The notes under the pieces are model-generated. The model saw only the letters and a list, made by a program, of their open reading frames with translations. It was not told the origin of the DNA and did not search any database. A program made the position numbers and the translations under genes. From Lasiosphaeris hirsuta (lineage: Eukaryota; Ascomycota; Sordariomycetes; Sordariales; Lasiosphaeriaceae), in the NCBI GenBank assembly GCA_030549175.1, contig JAUKUA010000006.1:3658001-3722000 (forward strand): a stretch of DNA of 64,000 nucleotides. The letters run 5' to 3'. Below, in pieces: positions 59,111 through 64,000 of the stretch (the first letter of the stretch is position 1; each line of letters opens with the position of its first letter).

Positions 59111-59184
59111 GCAGGGGCCTAGAACTGGGACATTTGAATTCGCAATAGCTACAACCTAACTTTATAGACAATTTGTCCCTCCTT
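59111..59184 (+). repeat. Diverged direct repeat, copy A
   Basis: It shares CCTAGAACTGGGACATT, CTAACTTTATAGACA and TTTGTCC with the segment at 60441-60516 in the same orientation. Many of the differences are C/T or G/A changes. Confidence 0.7.
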
Positions 59185-59782
59185 CGGATAGGGAATACTT
59201 ATATCCATCACTGGTCGTTGATACCAGTGGAGTTCATGAAATACCTTTGCTGGTGGGCGTCTTTAGGAGATAAAGGGTGTGTGTCGTACCTCGAGACTGT
59301 TAGTGCTCGTCAAATGGCTGTATTTGGGAGACAGCCTAGTATAGGGGTAGCCTGAAGGATCTCTGGAGGGAACAACTACGGGGTGGTCACCGAGTATGTG
59401 GTTCAGGGGTACTCGCAGGAGGAGGTGGTGGGCGGCAACTTGGTGTGTTTTTTCTTTTCTTCTTTTCTTCAAGAGCGAGCAGACGGATCGGAGGATCCTT
59501 CAAGCGGTCAGGGATTCTACCGAGGACAAAGAAGATGATAAAATAATCCGGCTGTGGGGTCGGCCCTTCTACCTAGACCTAAAGGCCTAATTTAGCTATT
59601 AGAAACAACTTACTTCGACAAAATCGTCCAGTTAGCCGACATAGAGCCAACAACAAAGATTAAGGTACCTATGGCTATAACAGAGCTATTACCCTACTAC
59701 GAAAAGACTAAGCACTCCATAATAACAAGATACTAACAAATGACTAGATCTATTATATACGTTACTGTGATTATGAGGCTAG

Positions 59783-60224
59783 TGTTACAACCTGTGCACT
59801 GCGTAGTGGGCTACCCAGTGTTAAATGACAGATCGCAAGGCATAACGCCTGATTGGGAAAGGGGATTGATCAATTGAAGGCAAGTCTCTCAGACGGGGTG
59901 TCACACTCTGTCAAACAGATTGCTATCACCAGAGTTGGGATAATACTTTGGGATACAACAGAATGTAATTGCTTGCGTGAGGAACAAGAATCCTCACGCT
60001 AAGGTGTCTAACACGTTGGCTACTTATACTTGTTAAAATGAAAGTACCTGTGTATCTTTTGAGTGTGATTTTTTAGTGATCTCTGTGATCTGTGATAGAC
60101 CTAATGGATCACTCGACCTGGTCTGTCTGGTCTGTCGCAGATCGCACAGAGCATTCGAGCATTCGAGTCACGTGATCAACCAACTTGGTCTGTTACAGCT
60201 ACATATCACTTTTACAACATCACG
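59783..60224. mobile_element. Probable solo LTR with 5-bp target duplication
   Basis: The stretch begins TGTTACAACC and ends TTTACAACATCACG, and is flanked on both sides by GCTAG (59778-59782 and 60225-60229). LTRs start TG and end CA with 5-bp duplications; here the last base would be a mutated A. The length of 442 bp is normal for an LTR. No coding remains of a retrotransposon lie nearby, so a solo LTR left by recombination is the simplest reading. The strand is not known. Confidence 0.4.
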
Positions 60225-60440
60225 GCTAGTCAGATTTAACACTAACCCTAGACTATAACATCACAAGGCCGTAGATTAAGTGTTATGCCACCCTAAAATC
60301 GACGACCACCCATGCTCATAGTCACGTGGTCTCTCGTCAGCTTTGATCAGTCTAGATCAGTCCCGGCTCAGCTTCGGCTAATATCTATCTGCCCATCAAG
60401 CAGCACAGCCTTGTTGAGAAGGGGCAGTTTTAACCGAAGA

Positions 60441-60516
60441 GTAGAGGAGCCCAGAACTAGGACATTAAATCCACAAGAGTCACCACCCAACTTTATAGGC
60501 AGTTTGTCCTTCTGTC
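60441..60516 (+). repeat. Diverged direct repeat, copy B
   Basis: Second copy of the element at 59111-59184 (CCAGAACTAGGACATTAAAT.., CCCAACTTTATAGGCAGTTT). Confidence 0.7.
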
Positions 60517-60668
60517 AGAAACACAGCACGTTAGATTTTGTAAAATTAATAGAGTTGCAGCTACTTAATTGAATTACTTGTTCGGCTCTCTAGCTTTGCC
60601 AGAGAGCCTCTATTATAGTTGTGATTATGGCAACTAGTATCTCTAACTAGCTAAACTAACTACGTCAG

Positions 60669-60735
60669 TTCAGCTCTCCTGAGCTCATTTCAACTCCCTG
60701 AGCTCGTCTCAGCTCCCTGAGCTCATCTCAGCTCG
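60669..60735. repeat. 19-bp tandem array, about 3.5 copies
   Basis: Units of the form CTCAGCTCCCTGAGCTCAT follow one another with one to three changes each. Each unit is itself partly palindromic (AGCTCCCTGAGCT). Confidence 0.8.
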
Positions 60736-61596
60736 GATGGTCAGCCTTTATTAGTCTTTATATTGGAGAACTATTTGCAGTTGCGGAATGAATCATCACA
60801 CTGCATAATAGCCATAAAGTGGGCCAGAGATAAGAACGGTCTCCTGTGGAATGAATTCAATCCCAGTTTTTGGACCATTTTCTTCACTATCCCAATTTAA
60901 GAGGCTCTAACTCAAGTAAAGAGCTACCAGACTCTGGCCACACTCATCATGGTAAATCAAGGGCCGGGGCAGGCGCCTGCCTCGGCGTCCGTCTCGCGAT
61001 CTCTACAGAGCACTACACCCTTGGCGCGCCAGCGTCTTCGTTCCCAGTCGTAGCGGTGCTGTCGGAGCGGAGGTATAAGGGTCTTCGTTCTGAGCGTCGT
61101 AGTTTTGTAATCTTGTACCAGGCTGATCAGAGGTTAATGACCGGCGGTAAGACATGGCAGAACTGCTCATCGTGGCTTTGTTTGCAGCGTGGCATGTGCA
61201 TCTCGTGCCTTTGCCAGCCGTTGGAGTCTACCTCTGTGCGCCGCCCAACCTTGGATCAGTCGAATTGGATTCCAGAGCAGGCAGTCTACTCCACTTTCAG
61301 CCTTCCGGTGAAGGTGATCTTTGCGGGTCCGATCTTGGTTTTAAAGGGGCTAGCTAGACCTCAAGCTGACGTAATAGGATTTTCAAAAGAAACCCGTTGC
61401 ATGATGCCTGGCAATCAATCGACCATCGAATCAGGAAGCGCGAGCTCCGAGGTAAAAAAGAGTGGCGTTTACATTTCTGGAGGCAGGCTCGAGCCTTCGG
61501 CAATCCGAAAAAGGAATAAGCAAGTATCATAAAGTTACACTAACGTTACAGGATACATACGGTTCCTATCCGTATTCTCTTTCCTGTCTTCCAGGT

Positions 61597-63039
61597 TCAA
61601 GCTGTCGCAACCGGAGGGTTCTCTGCAAGCCACGAATCCAACTCAACCCTAGTGTAGGGGAAAACCTTAATGTTCCGAGCACCATTTTCCCCCAGCCATT
61701 CACGTCTTTCGTCCTCCCCGGTGACAACATATTGGGTGGCCATGGCCCCACCCTCATTGGCTCCAACCTTGAGCAAGAATCTCTCCGTGACATCCTCCCA
61801 AGAGCCCAGTGCATGGTACTCAGAGTCCGGTCTCCGAGATGTAGTACCGATGATCAGAAGGGCATTCCGGTACGACCGCAGACGGGTCGGCAGCGTCTGA
61901 CGGGTGCGGCAACGCCAGACGAGCTCCTTCCAGTCATTGCTAGGCCAGTAGAGACGTCGAATGTCGGGCTCAGATAGTGCCTCGATGGCGGCGTTCGGAA
62001 TGCACAGGCACAGGATGACGACAGACTCGTACTCCGTCCGCCGTTTAGCATAGCCCGCATAGTACTCGGCAACCTAGATGTCCGGGGTGAAGTAGAACAA
62101 GGCTCTAGTGCTGCTGAAATCGGATGGCGCAGAGTTGAGAAGTGTCGAGATATTGGACAGAGCACCAGCCTCATCGAAGAGGCCGTTCGTACGAGTCTGG
62201 TCCATTCCCTTGTAGAGCACCGTGTAGCCGGGAGCATTGCGGGAGGCGATGGCACGTGCGGAACTCTAAACATCCAAGGCGACGCCCGGCGTACCTTGCT
62301 GCTGTTGTCCAGAAATAGAGGGGCGCTCCTCCTGACCTGTCGCGGCTGGCGACGAAGCTGACCCGGGGGTATAGCCTCCCTGGCTTCCCCCACGTTGCTC
62401 TCTCTGGTGGGCGCCCGGACGCGATACCATGCGCCGCAGCTCCATCTCACGGGCGCGCGACGTTCTCTGGATATCCTGGAGTCCGGCGTAGCGCATCTCG
62501 ATTGTGTCTCTCACCCAGCTCAGGCAGGAGCTCGAGAGCCGGAGATAGGTGAAATGGGGGTCCATGATGGCATCCTGGGCGTCGACGGAAAGACCGCAAG
62601 CGTCCATGCATTCCCGCCACTGAGCGTCACTCTCATCGGCGGCGTCATTCTTGTTCTCCATGTGCCCGACAATGAAGTCAATGAAGGTGACCTGCAGGCC
62701 ACCACCGTCGTCAGGATCAGCCTCGCGGCGAGGCCCGTTCTGGGGCCAGTTGGTCCACTTCTGCCAGAGCTCACCCGCCCTTTCAGCAGATAGTCCGACG
62801 TGTATCAAAGTCTCCCGCGAGATCAGGACATCGGGGATCGTAACGAACGCAGCCAACGGCTCGGGCGGGGTGACGAGGGGAATGCTGCGATGCTCCTCGT
62901 CGCTGGATCTGTTCAACCGGCGCTTATGAATCCTGCGGGACCCCGCCGCGCTTCTCGCGAGGAGCAGACCCTGGGCCTGGAGGCTCGCAGCGTCCAGGGG
63001 CGCAAGAATCGTCGCGTTGGTCGAGTTGCTCTTAGACAT
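61597..63039 (-). pseudogene. 480-codon gene with two in-frame TAG codons
   Basis: From ATG 63039 (MSKSNSTNATILAPLD) to TGA 61597-61599 (VELDSWLAENPPVATA) one frame stays open except for TAG at 62268..62266 and TAG at 62076..62074. No intron or frameshift is needed. The first 257 codons are polar with a Gln/Gly/Pro-rich end. The rest contains RNAPGYTVLYKGMDQTR, TRALFYFTPDI, VAEYYAGYAKRRTEYESVVI, LYWPSNDWKELVWRCRTRQT and RSYRNALLIIGTTSRRPDSE, which recall a fungal family of unknown function. Each TAG can come from CAG (or TGG) by one RIP-type transition. Readthrough of both stops is possible in principle but has no supporting signal. Confidence 0.75.
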
Positions 63040-64000
63040 GATGCGTGGACTGCTCAAACACCAATTAGAACTAGGAAGGACTCCCAAAATTTAATAGTGA
63101 CGCCGAACGAACTTATCACGGAATTAAAATTGTTCGCTAGGCGGGAAGATATGGGCGAACGTCAAACGCTCGTGCCTTTAGATTGGGAATTAAAGAATGG
63201 AGAGTGGACGTGGGAAGGTGATGGAAAATGGAAGTTGAGAAAAAAAAGAGTGGGTTGCTCTTCGCGGCCTAGACTTTGACTCATTGCACCTTAAAATTTA
63301 TTTGCCCACACCCAACCCTAGCCCTCAAAAAGGTACATCGTCCCCTTCTGACAGCTGGCCACAATGCGTAGCATTGGCCATGCCACCAGCTTTTTTCCCT
63401 CAACGCAGCCGTAATGAATCTTCTTAGCCGGCTCAAGTAAGGAAGCCGGGCGAGAACCCTTTCTCAGCGGCCGCGATTAGCTGATGTAGCATTGTCCGAT
63501 TTCCGGGCCGTAGAGACAAAGGACACCCTCTTCTCGGCCAGGAGCGGGTCTTCGGCGGTGGCGAAGGCGCCGGAAGAGGGCGTCGCAGATGTGGATCAGC
63601 GAAATGGCTTTTTTCTTGCACTTAAGCTCCCAGGGTTGGCGGCTAGGGTACGAGGCGTACGGCTAAGTGTGCGGATTATAACCTCGTGGGGCTCAGCGGT
63701 GGTTGCGTTCAGAGAGTGGACGACAATAGTCCCGTAATGGGCGTGAACGGTAGTTGCCTTTCGGGTGAAGCCCGCCGGGCGGAATAAAGTGTGTGTTTGT
63801 GTGTGCGCGCGCGCGCGTGTGTGTGTGTGTGTATAGCGGGCGTTGTCAGTTTGCGGCATTACCATCACAATAACTCCCCGCGGTGTCCATGTTTTAGGCC
63901 TAGCATATCCTGGTACATGTTGTGGGATAGTACACAACATCCTAGTATAATCCCTAAAACAATACATAGTATCCTGGCACAAAAACTAGGATAGTATTTA
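63040..64000. other. Intergenic end of window
   Basis: A plus-strand frame near 63100-63279 reads LITELKLFARREDMGERQTL and LDWELKNGEWTWEGDGKWKL. It looks coding-like but has no start, domain or partner exon. The last 100 bases are AT-rich with CTAGTAT/AGGATAGTAT-type inverted words. No gene is claimed. Confidence 0.4.
63789..63834. repeat. (GT)n/(GC)n alternating purine-pyrimidine microsatellite
   Basis: About 45 bases of alternating GT, then GCGCGCGCGC, then GT. Such tracts can adopt Z-DNA and vary in length. Confidence 0.9.

Larger units (their letters stand above)
58853..61596. other. Repeat-rich, AT-biased intergenic region
   Basis: This 2.7-kb stretch holds a probable solo LTR, a pair of diverged direct repeats and a 19-bp tandem array, listed separately. 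The open frame 60870-61532 (plus, 220 codons) has no domain and mixed composition, and was not accepted as a gene. AT-rich runs and transition-type differences between repeats suggest RIP. Confidence 0.5.

Noticed and set aside
60870..61532. 220-codon plus-strand frame
   Set aside because: No domain, no helix or motif pattern, lies in repeat-rich DNA; probably chance.
1..64000. CRISPR array, prokaryotic operon signals, secondary-metabolite cluster
   Set aside because: No regularly spaced repeats; genes are intron-bearing and eukaryotic; no PKS, NRPS or terpene enzymes present.
63900..64000. Inverted words at the window end as transposon terminal repeats
   Set aside because: Only 8-10 bases with mismatches and the window ends there; not enough to support an element.

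Overview
The window is nuclear DNA of a filamentous ascomycete, most likely a Sordariales fungus (Chaetomiaceae or a relative). The evidence is: about twenty eukaryotic genes with short introns (about 50-110 nt, GT..AG), a free-standing 5S rRNA gene of the Neurospora type, a secreted GH6 cellulase, conserved fungal housekeeping genes, and decayed gene copies and repeats whose changes look like repeat-induced point mutation (RIP). Exon joins were worked out by reading frame and splice consensus; there is no transcript evidence.

Layout, left to right. 1-441: end of a hexapeptide-repeat acetyltransferase. 1409-1527: 5S rRNA gene. 1705-3479 (-): AP-3 mu adaptin, divergent from a small mitochondrial membrane protein (3737-4079, +). 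4.1-7.2 kb: no convincing gene. 7255-9130 (+): MFS sugar transporter, followed by an inverted 5S relic and AT-rich DNA. 10888-15959 (-): a nine-exon, 1527-residue protein joining a zinc finger, a GBP/atlastin-like GTPase, a RING finger, an intact patatin phospholipase and a UIM-like tail. 16.4-17.4 kb: a frameshifted relic gene. 18518-19831 (-): GH6 cellulase with a long gene-poor upstream region.

22.9-31.1 kb: OST3/OST6 (-), a coiled-coil nuclear-type protein (+), an unrecognised gene (-) and the mitochondrial 2'-O-methyltransferase MRM2 (+). 31.0-40.5 kb, all on the minus strand: ribosomal protein eL18, a mitochondrial carrier, an SR splicing protein and sterol O-acyltransferase. 41.8-49.3 kb: fimbrin (-), a RING/ankyrin protein (+) and a DDHD phospholipase (-). 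50.4-56.9 kb: RNA polymerase III largest subunit and an SRAP/HMCES abasic-site protein (both +).

57-64 kb is decayed accessory DNA: a frameshifted relic, a possible broken gene, a probable solo LTR with target duplication, diverged repeats, a 19-bp tandem array and an otherwise open 480-codon gene interrupted by two TAG codons.

The housekeeping genes act in separate processes: vesicle sorting (AP-3), N-glycosylation (OST3), mitochondrial ribosome maturation (MRM2), translation (eL18), splicing (SR protein), Pol III transcription (RPC1, which also transcribes 5S), actin bundling (fimbrin) and lipid metabolism (sterol acyltransferase, DDHD lipase). No biosynthetic cluster, CRISPR array, tRNA gene or intact transposon was seen. 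The GTPase-RING-patatin protein is the best candidate for unusual biology.
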